A stretch of 35,631 nt of DNA. It comes from Porphyromonadaceae bacterium UBA7048 (GTDB taxonomy: Bacteria; Bacteroidota; Bacteroidia; Bacteroidales; Muribaculaceae). Shown piece by piece: positions 7,907-15,340 of the stretch. Below the pieces are notes generated by a model, which worked only from the letters and a program-made list of their open reading frames with translations, was not told where the DNA came from and ran no database searches. Numbering within the stretch: the stretch's first letter is position 1; each line of letters starts with the position of its first letter. The DNA is taken from NCBI GenBank assembly GCA_002493945.1, contig DLAL01000004.1, forward strand, positions 1-35,631. The letters are read 5' to 3'. Made by a program: the position numbers and the translations under genes.

Positions 7907-8899
7907 ATGAAACGGATTTTTGGTATTTTGCCGCTAATATCGGCATTATTTTTGATATTTGCAAGTTGTAACGAAGAATATTTCACCACCTCCGGCACTA
8001 CGTGGGGTACGACCTACCACATTGCCTATAGCGCCGCAGCCCCACTCGACACTGTCATATCTGCGGCTTTACAACTCACGGACAACGAGTTGTCCATGTT
8101 CAACCCACACTCTACCGTATCCCGTATCAATCGTGGAGAAACATCGGAAGCAAGCCCCGAATTCATTGAAATTTTTTATCTCTCGCAGAAAATCAGCCGT
8201 ATCTCGGGAGGCGTCTATGACCCCACGGTCGGACCTTTAAGCAACCTGTGGGGCTTCGGCACCGACACGGTCACTGCCGTGCCGTCCGACAGCGCCATAG
8301 TCTGCGCACTCTCGGCAGTCGGAATAGGCGACTGCGCCATTGACTCCGCCGGCACAGTAGTGAAAAAATCGTCAGCCACCGTATTCGACTTCTCATCCAT
8401 AGCCAAAGGCTACGGCATAGACCTCGTAGGCCGAGCGCTCGAAGAGAACGGAGTGACCGACTATATGATTGAAATCGGAGGCGAAGTACTCGCCCGGGGC
8501 CACAATCCCAAAGGACGTCCCTGGCGCATACAGATTGATTCCCCCGACGGCGGCATGGCCCACCGCCGTCTCGCCGTCGTATCTCTCGGCCCTGACCGCA
8601 GCGCCGTCGCCTCGTCTGGCAACTACCGCAACCTCCTCCGCCGCCCCGACGGCACAGCCTACGGCCACACACTTTCGCCCCTCTCGGGGCACCCCGCAGA
8701 GAGCACACTCGCCGCAGCCACAGTCATGGCTGCCGACTGCGCCACAGCCGACGCCCTCGCCACTGCCTGCATGGCCTCCGCATCGCCCGACAGCGCACTG
8801 GCCATCGTCCGCCGCGCCGGAGCCGAAGCCCTCATCGTAGCCGTAACGCCGGCCGACACACTCGCCGTCATCACCACTGAAGGATTCCGACTCGAGTGA
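7907..8899 (+). CDS. apbE: FAD:protein FMN transferase ApbE (lipoprotein)
   Basis: It attaches FMN covalently to threonine in target flavoproteins, such as Nqr/Rnf subunits, on the outer face of the inner membrane. A lipoprotein signal ends in LIFASC with the lipidated cysteine at residue 21. Family motifs in order are WGTTYHI, NDELSMFNPHS, YDPTVGPL, FDFSSIAKGYGIDLV (flavin/magnesium site), MIEIGGEVLARG, HTLSPLSGHP and ATADALATA. At 330 residues it has normal length. It is monocistronic, with no acceptor protein next to it; the targets must be encoded elsewhere. Confidence 0.95.
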   Translation: MKRIFGILPLISALFLIFASCNEEYFTTSGTTWGTTYHIAYSAAAPLDTVISAALQLTDNELSMFNPHSTVSRINRGETSEASPEFIEIFYLSQKISRISGGVYDPTVGPLSNLWGFGTDTVTAVPSDSAIVCALSAVGIGDCAIDSAGTVVKKSSATVFDFSSIAKGYGIDLVGRALEENGVTDYMIEIGGEVLARGHNPKGRPWRIQIDSPDGGMAHRRLAVVSLGPDRSAVASSGNYRNLLRRPDGTAYGHTLSPLSGHPAESTLAAATVMAADCATADALATACMASASPDSALAIVRRAGAEALIVAVTPADTLAVITTEGFRLE

Positions 8900-9224
8900 C
8901 AATCAATCAACGCCCATATAAAAAAAAGAAATCGGCTGTCTCCCGACATCCGACAATCTTTAACCTTAAATCTAATACCATGAAAAAACACAGTGCAAAA
9001 TCAGTAATTTTGATATTGAAACGTTCCCGGCGCTGAAAGAGTTCGGGTTACTCGGCCGATTTAACGTTCTTTAACCCTCCTAACTCGAAGAAAAATGTTA
9101 AATTCGCGTTCAGAAATCCATCGGGACAGCGCATTCGCCCGATTGCGATGAATTTCTCCTTATAACACTTACGCGTTTCGTCGTACGAAACATTCATCAC
9201 TCCAACGTAATTTTTGCTATACAT
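8900..9224. other. Spacer upstream of the two-component genes
   Basis: The spacer is 325 bases. It contains an 18-codon mini-ORF at 8980-9036 (begins MKKHSAKSVILILK), which has no recognisable homology. TTTAAC occurs at 8959-8964, 9060-9065 and 9070-9075, the last two ten bases apart, and the inverse GTTAAA is at 9097-9102. A GTTTCG-N5-CGAAAC inverted repeat sits at 9175-9191 shortly before the regulator start. No standard -33/-7 pair was identified, so the promoter is unassigned. Confidence 0.5.
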
Positions 9225-9947
9225 ATGAGACCGAAAATATTAGTCATTGATGACGAAGAAGCCGTTTGCGAAATCCTCAAGTTCAACCTTGAGCGCGAAG
9301 GCTATCAGGTCGAATGTGCATACAGTGCCGAAGAAGCACTCGAGCGCGACGACCTCGAAGTTTTCTCCCTCTTTTTGGTCGACATAATGATGGGACAGCT
9401 CAGCGGATTCGACTTCGCCGGACGCGTCCGAAACGTCACCGCCACCGAAGAAACTCCCATCCTGTTCTGCTCTGCTCTCTCCGACGAAGACTGCGTCGTC
9501 AAAGGCCTCAACATTGGCGCCGACGACTACGTCACCAAGCCGTTCAACATCGGCGAAGTTCTCGCGCGTGTCCGCGCAATCCTCCGGCGCACAGAGAGCA
9601 CACGCCGACGCGCCGCCGCAGATGTCATCGAGCAGGAATCCATCTACGAACCCGACATTGTGTTCAGAGGACTCCGTATCGACCGTAATAACAAAGAGTG
9701 CTACCTCAACAACGAACCCGTCACGCTCACACGAACCGAGTTCGACATACTCCTGTTCTTCCTCACGCACCGCAACCGCATCTACTCACGCGAAGAAATC
9801 ATACGCAACGTATGGGGTGAAGACGTTGTAGTGACCGGAAGAACCATCGATACCAATATCACACGCCTGCGCAAAAAGCTCGGCGAATGTGAGAAGTATG
9901 TGGTAACGCGACAGGGCTTCGGATATGGATTTAAAGAGACAAATTAA
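9225..9947 (+). CDS. OmpR/PhoB-family response regulator
   Basis: This is a 240-residue DNA-binding response regulator. The receiver domain (about 1-120) has the acidic pair D10/E11, phospho-acceptor D53 in LVDIMM, S83 and K105 in TKPFN. The winged-helix effector domain (about 145-238) ends RLRKKLGECEKYVVTRQGFGYGF, the recognition-helix and wing signature of the OmpR class. Its last 23 bases overlap the sensor kinase start, so the pair is translated together. The stimulus is unknown; it is not close enough to the RprY type of Bacteroides to use that name. Repeated TTTAAC in the upstream spacer may be an autoregulatory site. Confidence 0.94.
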   Translation: MRPKILVIDDEEAVCEILKFNLEREGYQVECAYSAEEALERDDLEVFSLFLVDIMMGQLSGFDFAGRVRNVTATEETPILFCSALSDEDCVVKGLNIGADDYVTKPFNIGEVLARVRAILRRTESTRRRAAADVIEQESIYEPDIVFRGLRIDRNNKECYLNNEPVTLTRTEFDILLFFLTHRNRIYSREEIIRNVWGEDVVVTGRTIDTNITRLRKKLGECEKYVVTRQGFGYGFKETN

Positions 9948-11394
9948 TTACCAGTGGCAACTGTTCATACCTCTGGTCGCCACCATATGGCTCATTATAG
10001 GCATACTGGCATACTGGCAGTACTATAACGAGCGCCAGTACCGCAAAGAGCAGATCGACGGACAGCTTGATCTGGTCACAAAACGCATTGTGGCTTCATA
10101 TGAGACCGACTTCGATCCAACAAAATTCGTTGATTTCGTATGCGGATATTATCGCGACAATCCACTCTATGACCTCCTCCGTGTGTCTGTATACGTCGAC
10201 GGAGAGCTATCCCGCGCATGGGGCGAGCCAATCGGACTGTCTGAAAAAGAAGTAGCTCTATCGGAAGGTCTCACGCGCACACCCGAAATAAACCGCACAC
10301 CCGAAGACGCCGATGACTCCGACTCGTACTTCTACTATAAAGTCCTCAAAAGCAACGACGAACGCATAGTCGTATGCTCGGTGCTCCCCTTCGACAACGA
10401 CATCCTCAGCGCAACCCTGCCGTCATACTCCATGTTCTGGTTTGTCATAGTCCTCGGGTTAGTCGCCACTGTCTCGGCCTACATATCCACCCGTTATTTC
10501 GGCCGCAACATAAAACTCCTCCGCACCATCGCCGAGCGCGCGGCCACAGACCCGACATTCATCCCCGCCCCCGACTTCCCTCACGACGAACTCGGAGACA
10601 TATCCCGGCAGATAGTATCGCTGTACAACGAAAAGACCAAGGCTCTTGACCGTCAGCGCCGCGAACACGCCGTAGCACTTCACGCCATCGAAGAGAAAGC
10701 ACGCAGCAAACGCCAGCTCACCAACAACATAAACCACGAGCTCCGCACACCTATCGGCGTCATCAAAGGATATCTCGACACCATAATCGAGAACCCTGAC
10801 ATGGACGAAGCATCACGCACTCACTTCATCTCCAAAGCACAGGAACACGTCCAGCGACTCGTCAACCTCATAGCCGACGTATCTGCCATCACACGCCTCG
10901 AAGAAGGCGGCGACCTGATATCGACCGAAGAACTTGACTTCCACGACGTGGCATTCACCATCGCCAGCGACTTCGAGGAGTCGCGCGCCCTCGGTGACAT
11001 GACATTCTCCTTCGACATCCCCCTCAACTGCAAGCTCAACGGCAACTACAATCTGCTGTCAGGCATGATTATAAACCTCGCCAAGAACTCTGCCGCTTAC
11101 TCGCGCGGCACCGAGTGCGAGCTCCTTTTCACGGGCGAGGACAAGGACTTCTACCACTTCGAGTTCCGCGACAACGGTGTCGGTGTAGGCGAGGAACATC
11201 TCCCCCACCTCTTCGAGCGCTTCTACCGCATCGACTCGGGCCGTTCGCGCAAAGCCGGCGGCTCAGGCCTCGGCCTCCCCATCGTCCAGAACACCGTCAA
11301 AGCCCACGGCGGCACCATCACGGCCTGTATCGGCGAGCGCGGCGGCCTCGCATTCAAGTTCACTCTCCCGAAATACAAAGAGGGCAAGCGGTAA
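9925..11394 (+). CDS. Membrane sensor histidine kinase
   Basis: This 489-residue kinase is the partner of the overlapping response regulator. Two transmembrane helices (about 14-33 and 168-188) enclose a periplasmic sensor of about 135 residues with no recognised ligand-binding motif. A HAMP-like linker follows (about 190-240). The dimerisation/phospho-acceptor domain has NNINHELRTPIG with the phosphorylated His271. The ATPase domain shows the N box around N388 (INLAKNSAAYS), DNGVGV at about 416 and GGSGLGL at about 445. All catalytic boxes are present, so it should be active as a kinase or phosphatase. Confidence 0.94.
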   Translation: MDLKRQINYQWQLFIPLVATIWLIIGILAYWQYYNERQYRKEQIDGQLDLVTKRIVASYETDFDPTKFVDFVCGYYRDNPLYDLLRVSVYVDGELSRAWGEPIGLSEKEVALSEGLTRTPEINRTPEDADDSDSYFYYKVLKSNDERIVVCSVLPFDNDILSATLPSYSMFWFVIVLGLVATVSAYISTRYFGRNIKLLRTIAERAATDPTFIPAPDFPHDELGDISRQIVSLYNEKTKALDRQRREHAVALHAIEEKARSKRQLTNNINHELRTPIGVIKGYLDTIIENPDMDEASRTHFISKAQEHVQRLVNLIADVSAITRLEEGGDLISTEELDFHDVAFTIASDFEESRALGDMTFSFDIPLNCKLNGNYNLLSGMIINLAKNSAAYSRGTECELLFTGEDKDFYHFEFRDNGVGVGEEHLPHLFERFYRIDSGRSRKAGGSGLGLPIVQNTVKAHGGTITACIGERGGLAFKFTLPKYKEGKR

Positions 11395-11410
11395 GCCGCA
11401 GACATTCTCT

Positions 11411-11502
11411 ACTTATTCGTATCTTTGACTTCGTCTTAGATACTCTCGCTCGGTAATACTCAAATAAAATTTGGTATTACTCTCGACTTATTCGTATCTT
11501 TG
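11411..11502 (+). promoter_or_regulatory. ychF: ychF promoter with duplicated core element
   Basis: The proximal promoter has TTTG at 11470-11473 and TATCTTTG at 11495-11502, with a 21-base spacer, matching the Bacteroidota consensus. A 17-base string ACTTATTCGTATCTTTG containing the -7 box is present at both 11411-11427 and 11486-11502. Between the copies, GTAATACTCAAAT and ATTTGGTATTAC form an inverted repeat. The distal copy lacks a -33 box. Confidence 0.7.
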
Positions 11503-11541
11503 CACCTCAAAACAAACGATTCGAAAAAATTAAACTGACAT

Positions 11542-12642
11542 ATGGCATTACAATGCGGTATCGTTGGACTTCCCAACGTAGGCAAATCAACCCTCTTCAA
11601 CTGTCTGTCGAACGCCAAAGCGCAATCGGCCAACTTCCCTTTCTGCACCATCGAACCCAACGTAGGCGTCATCACAGTACCCGATGACCGCCTCACCAAA
11701 CTCGTCGAGATGTGCAACCCTCGCTCGGTAGTTCCTGCTACGGTCGAGATTGTCGACATCGCCGGTCTGGTCAAGGGCGCATCGAAAGGTGAGGGTCTCG
11801 GCAACAAATTCCTCGCCAATATCCGCGAGACAGACGCCATCATACACGTCCTCCGATGCTTCGACGACGACAATATCACCCACGTCGACGGTTCCGTTGA
11901 CCCTGTCCGCGACAAGGAAATCATCGACTACGAACTTCTTCTCAAAGATCTCGAGACCGTCGAGAGCCGCCTGAACAAGACTCAGAAAGCCGCTGCCGCA
12001 GGCGACAAGACCGCACGCATGCAGGTCGAAGTCCTCTCGGCCATCAAGGATGCGCTCGACCACGGACGCCCCGCACGCTCGGTCACGTTTGACAGCGTCG
12101 ACGAGCAGAAATTCGCACGCGAGCTCTTCCTCCTAACGTCGAAACCGGTCCTCTACGTGTGCAACGTCGATGACGATGCCGCCGCGGACGGCAACGCTTA
12201 CGTCGATGCCGTCCGCGAGGCCATCAAGGACGAGAACGCCCAGCTCCTCATCCTGGCGGCACGCACCGAGAGCGAGATAGCCGAGCTCGACACCTACGAG
12301 GAGCGTCAGGAGTTCCTCGCCGAGATAGGACTGGCCGAGTCAGGCGTGTCGCGTCTTATCCGCGCAGCCTACGCCCTTCTCGACCTTCAGACCTACTTCA
12401 CAGCCGGCCCCGACGAGGTGCGCGCATGGACTTTCCGACGCGGCTCCAAGGCTCCGCAGTGCGCAGGAATCATCCACACCGACTTCGAGAAGGGATTCAT
12501 CCGTGCGGAAGTCATCAAGTACGACGACTACGTCACCCTCGGCGGCGAGACTCCCGTCCGCGAAGCCGGCAAGATGGCTGTGGAAGGCAAGGAGTACGTA
12601 GTCAACGACGGCGACATAATGCACTTCCGCTTCAACGTCTGA
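11542..12642 (+). CDS. ychF: Redox-regulated ATPase/GTPase YchF
   Basis: This universally conserved P-loop nucleotidase of the Obg family binds ribosomes and prefers ATP in studied homologues. At 366 residues it has standard length. Motifs are GLPNVGKSTLFN (G1, residues 9-20), FCTIEPN (G2), DIAGLVKGASKGEGLGN (G3, with the family-specific glycine-rich extension) and YVCNVDD, the variant NxxE/D motif linked to ATP preference. A TGS domain forms the C-terminus, ending in YVVNDGDIMHFRFNV. It is the first gene of a likely transcript with the rhomboid and EEP genes. Confidence 0.97.
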   Translation: MALQCGIVGLPNVGKSTLFNCLSNAKAQSANFPFCTIEPNVGVITVPDDRLTKLVEMCNPRSVVPATVEIVDIAGLVKGASKGEGLGNKFLANIRETDAIIHVLRCFDDDNITHVDGSVDPVRDKEIIDYELLLKDLETVESRLNKTQKAAAAGDKTARMQVEVLSAIKDALDHGRPARSVTFDSVDEQKFARELFLLTSKPVLYVCNVDDDAAADGNAYVDAVREAIKDENAQLLILAARTESEIAELDTYEERQEFLAEIGLAESGVSRLIRAAYALLDLQTYFTAGPDEVRAWTFRRGSKAPQCAGIIHTDFEKGFIRAEVIKYDDYVTLGGETPVREAGKMAVEGKEYVVNDGDIMHFRFNV

Positions 12643-12675
12643 TCTCTCTTCCATTTCCACTTCACCATTACCGGC

Positions 12676-13425
12676 ATGTTCCGCAACTCATACTTCAGCA
12701 ATATCCCGCCCGTAGTCAAGAATCTTCTGATTCTTAACACGCTCATCTACCTGCTCATGGCTCTCTCTCCGGCTCTCGACCGGACCATGGACAAGTACTT
12801 TGCGCTCTACTACTTCTCCTCACCGGGATTCGAGTTCTATCAGCTCTTCACCTACATGTTCCTGCACGGCAGCTTCATGCACCTGTTCTTCAATATGTTC
12901 GCCCTATTCATGTTCGGGCGCACGATAGAGATGACCATGGGCTCGTCGCGCTTTCTATTCTACTACATCTCGTGCGGCATATGCGCCGCGCTCGTGCAGA
13001 TGGGAGTATTCGCTCTGTATATCCACAACATCGAGAGCCTGCTTCCGCCCGACGTAGTGCGTCAGGTGCTCGATGAAGGATGGTCCGTCATTCAGCGCGG
13101 CTACAACTACTCCGACCCCGACTGCGCCCAGCTCAACGCCTTCGTCAATACCCCGATGGTCGGTGCCTCCGGCGCCATCTACGGTGTCCTGCTCGCATTC
13201 GGATTCCTCTTCCCCAATATTCCGGTCTACCTTTTCTTCATCCCCGTGCCCATCAAGTCCAAGTGGCTCATAATCGGATATTTCGTCATCGAACTGCTCT
13301 ACGGCATCTCGGGCTCGGCCGACGGTGTGGCCCACTTCGCGCACCTGGGCGGCATGATTTTCGGATTCCTCATGCTGCTCTACTGGAAGAAAAAGGGCGT
13401 GTTCAACAATCACTGGTTCTTCTGA
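12676..13425 (+). CDS. Rhomboid family intramembrane serine protease
   Basis: This 249-residue polytopic protease cleaves transmembrane substrates within the bilayer. The nucleophile Ser165 is in GASGAIYG and the general-base His223 in AHLGGM. HGSFMHLFFNM (64-74) is the conserved oxyanion-side segment. An enlarged hydrophilic region (about 115-160) separates the third helix from the serine helix. It follows ychF after 33 bases and precedes the EEP gene by 31 bases. The substrate is unknown. Confidence 0.93.
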   Translation: MFRNSYFSNIPPVVKNLLILNTLIYLLMALSPALDRTMDKYFALYYFSSPGFEFYQLFTYMFLHGSFMHLFFNMFALFMFGRTIEMTMGSSRFLFYYISCGICAALVQMGVFALYIHNIESLLPPDVVRQVLDEGWSVIQRGYNYSDPDCAQLNAFVNTPMVGASGAIYGVLLAFGFLFPNIPVYLFFIPVPIKSKWLIIGYFVIELLYGISGSADGVAHFAHLGGMIFGFLMLLYWKKKGVFNNHWFF

Positions 13426-13456
13426 AAAGGCGAATCGGACAAGAGACACGCACATA

Positions 13457-14644
13457 GTGACGGCAGCACGCAAAGACAGCACTACGAACGACAGCCGCCG
13501 GACATCCCGGCGCCAGTCAGCCCGGGCGCAGAAGCGCTCGGGCTGGCAGCGCTTCATGCGCGGCCTCGCAGCTACGGCCGACGTGCTGGCCATAGCAGCC
13601 CTGGCCCTGACCGGGTATGCCGGCTATGTGTCGCCGCTTAGCAAAGGCGGTCTGTGGGGCATCCTCGTGCTCGGCTTCGGCCCCGTGCTGGCAGTGTGTC
13701 TGCTACTGCTGGTCATCCAGCTGTTCTGGCACCGCCGAGGAGCTGTGATCATCGGAGCCGGACTGCTGCTCTGCGCAGGGCCTGTGCTCACGTTCTGCCC
13801 GCTGAATGTGATTCATCCGAAAGTCCCCGAAGAAGCCGAGACGTTCACACTCCTGTCGTACAATGTTCACCAGTTCCATGCGCCCGGTGTCCGTCCGGTA
13901 CTCGTCTCCGATTCGTTCGCCACAGCTACGGTCGACTATATACTCTCCACCGACGCCGACATCGTGAACATGCAGGAAGGAACATCATACCTCACCATGA
14001 GCAAAAAAGGGCTTCCGCAGAAAATGCGACAGGCGCTGAACGACCGCTACCCCTACGTCTTCACCGACGGCAAGGAGCTCGTGGTGATGTCCAAGTTCCC
14101 TGTCACGCCCGTGCATCTTGACATCAGTCCGGAGTTCAAGGGCGGCTCGGTGGGGTGCTACCGCATCCACCTCCCGTCGGAGAAAATGGTCACGCTCTTC
14201 AATGTCCACCTGGCGTCGATGAACATGAATTCCGAGGACACGATAGCCTACAAGCGCATCACCGGACTCGAAAGGACGTCGCTCAGATTCATCAAGAACG
14301 AACTGCTGCGCAAAGTCAGCGCCGCGTCGGTGATACGCGCACGGATGAGCCAGCAGCTGATGCGCTACATCAGGCAGTTCGGCGGACCCGACGTGATAGT
14401 CTCGGGCGACTTCAACGATGTTCCGGGCTGCTATACCATCCGCCTCCTCTCCGACGCCGGATTCCACAGCGTCTATCCCGAGACGGGATTCGGCCCCATC
14501 ACCACATTCAACGGCGGCCGTATGTACTTCTGCATCGACCACACCCTCTACCGCGGCGGTCTCGTACCTGTGCGGATGACGCGCGGCGACATCCGCTCGT
14601 CCGACCACTATCCCCTGCTGACGGAGTTCTATGTGAAGCCGTGA
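13457..14644 (+). CDS. Membrane-anchored endonuclease/exonuclease/phosphatase-family protein
   Basis: The catalytic domain belongs to the Mg-dependent EEP superfamily (DNase I/APE1-like fold), whose members cleave phosphoester bonds. Motifs include LLSYNVHQFH, NMQEG (metal-binding Glu), SGDFNDVPG, FCIDHTLY and SSDHYPLLTEF (catalytic Asp-His). The N-terminus has a basic tail (about 1-35) and three hydrophobic segments (about 39-58, 67-92 and 94-112) before the catalytic domain at about 125, so the domain probably faces the periplasm. The GTG at 13457 is used because no ATG precedes the first helix in frame. It follows the rhomboid gene closely, a pairing seen in other Bacteroidales as far as I recall. 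The substrate is unknown. Confidence 0.87.
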   Translation: MTAARKDSTTNDSRRTSRRQSARAQKRSGWQRFMRGLAATADVLAIAALALTGYAGYVSPLSKGGLWGILVLGFGPVLAVCLLLLVIQLFWHRRGAVIIGAGLLLCAGPVLTFCPLNVIHPKVPEEAETFTLLSYNVHQFHAPGVRPVLVSDSFATATVDYILSTDADIVNMQEGTSYLTMSKKGLPQKMRQALNDRYPYVFTDGKELVVMSKFPVTPVHLDISPEFKGGSVGCYRIHLPSEKMVTLFNVHLASMNMNSEDTIAYKRITGLERTSLRFIKNELLRKVSAASVIRARMSQQLMRYIRQFGGPDVIVSGDFNDVPGCYTIRLLSDAGFHSVYPETGFGPITTFNGGRMYFCIDHTLYRGGLVPVRMTRGDIRSSDHYPLLTEFYVKP

Positions 14645-14701
14645 CGGCTGTCCGCGTGCGCATTTCCCGTAATTCTGTGCATTAAAACCGTAAAAAGTGC
14701 A

Positions 14702-14725
14702 AGCCGCATATACCCGTATGCGGCT
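14702..14725. terminator. Hairpin after the EEP gene
   Basis: AGCCGCATA (14702-14710) and TATGCGGCT (14717-14725) form a perfect nine-base stem with a six-base loop. It is followed by AAATTT rather than a clean T-run. It lies 57 bases past the EEP stop and 33 before the next ATG, so it may be a weak terminator or a leader structure. Confidence 0.5.
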
Positions 14726-14758
14726 AAATTTGTCACGTACAAATTCAGCAACACGAAT

Positions 14759-15124
14759 ATGGAAAAACCACATATCATCTGCCATATGGTAGAATCAGTC
14801 GACGGCCGTATAGACTGCGGCATGGTCGACAAAATCAGCGGCGACGAGTACTACTCAACCCTTGAGTCGCTCGGCTGCACGGCGTCAGTCGAAGGCCGCA
14901 TCACCATGGAGCACTACTACGCGCTACCAGGACGCTTCGTCGCCGCAGACACCACCCCTGCCGGGTCGGTCCACATCGAGCGCATGGCCCAGAACCTCGA
15001 CATCTTCGACTTCTCGCTCAGCGAAGACGATATGCAGGTCATCGCAGCCCTCGACACCGGCAAGAGCCTCTTCTTCGACCACCACGACCCCGAAGTGGTG
15101 AAGATGTTTATGGGGTGGCGGTGA
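14759..15124 (+). pseudogene. Chimeric remnant: RibD-like reductase N-terminus fused to aldo/keto reductase C-terminus
   Basis: The 121-residue frame is made of two unrelated parts. Residues 1 to about 67 match the start of RibD C-terminal/dihydrofolate-reductase-like proteins (KPHIICHMVESVDGRID, SVEGRITMEHYYALPG). Residues from about 70 match the end of aldo/keto reductases (SVHIERMAQNLDIFDFSLS, ALDTGKSLFF), including the NADPH-adenosine Ser/Arg pattern. The AKR catalytic Tyr/Lys/His barrel and most of the reductase fold are missing. The simplest explanation is a deletion that joined two neighbouring genes in frame. It is probably non-functional, although the frame is intact. Confidence 0.8.
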
Positions 15125-15146
15125 ATCAGAATCCCGATTTTTTGCG

Positions 15147-15154
15147 TAACTTTG
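15147..15154 (+). promoter_or_regulatory. Possible -7 box upstream of the restriction-modification genes
   Basis: TAACTTTG matches the TAnnTTTG consensus. The -33 position falls at the end of the chimeric remnant and has no TTTG. Transcription from here would give a leader of about 180 bases before the methylase start. Confidence 0.4.
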
Positions 15155-15214
15155 CAAAGCTTTAATTTCTGACGATGGCCGCATAAGATATTTCATTATC
15201 ACATCCATATACGG

Positions 15215-15271
15215 AAACTCCCCCTGTCAGTCACAAGGTAGGTCGCCTGTCAGTGCTGTCGGGAGGAGTTT
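15215..15271 (+). other. Leader hairpin with CTGTCAG repeats ahead of mod
   Basis: AAACTCC (15215-15221) can pair with GGAGTTT (15265-15271), followed by a T-run to 15274. The loop contains two direct copies of CTGTCAG (15224-15230 and 15247-15253). It resembles a long-loop terminator or an operator region for the restriction-modification operon; a real function is unproven. Confidence 0.35.
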
Positions 15272-15340
15272 TTTCTGTGGGCTGAAGCTAATGTGAAAAG
15301 AACTATGACTGGTGCAACGCCGCTAATATTTTGACGACAC

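Noticed and set aside
9225..11394. Naming the two-component pair RprY/RprX
   Set aside because: The receiver and sensor sequences do not match the RprXY pattern I know from Bacteroides; only the OmpR/HisKA class is supported.
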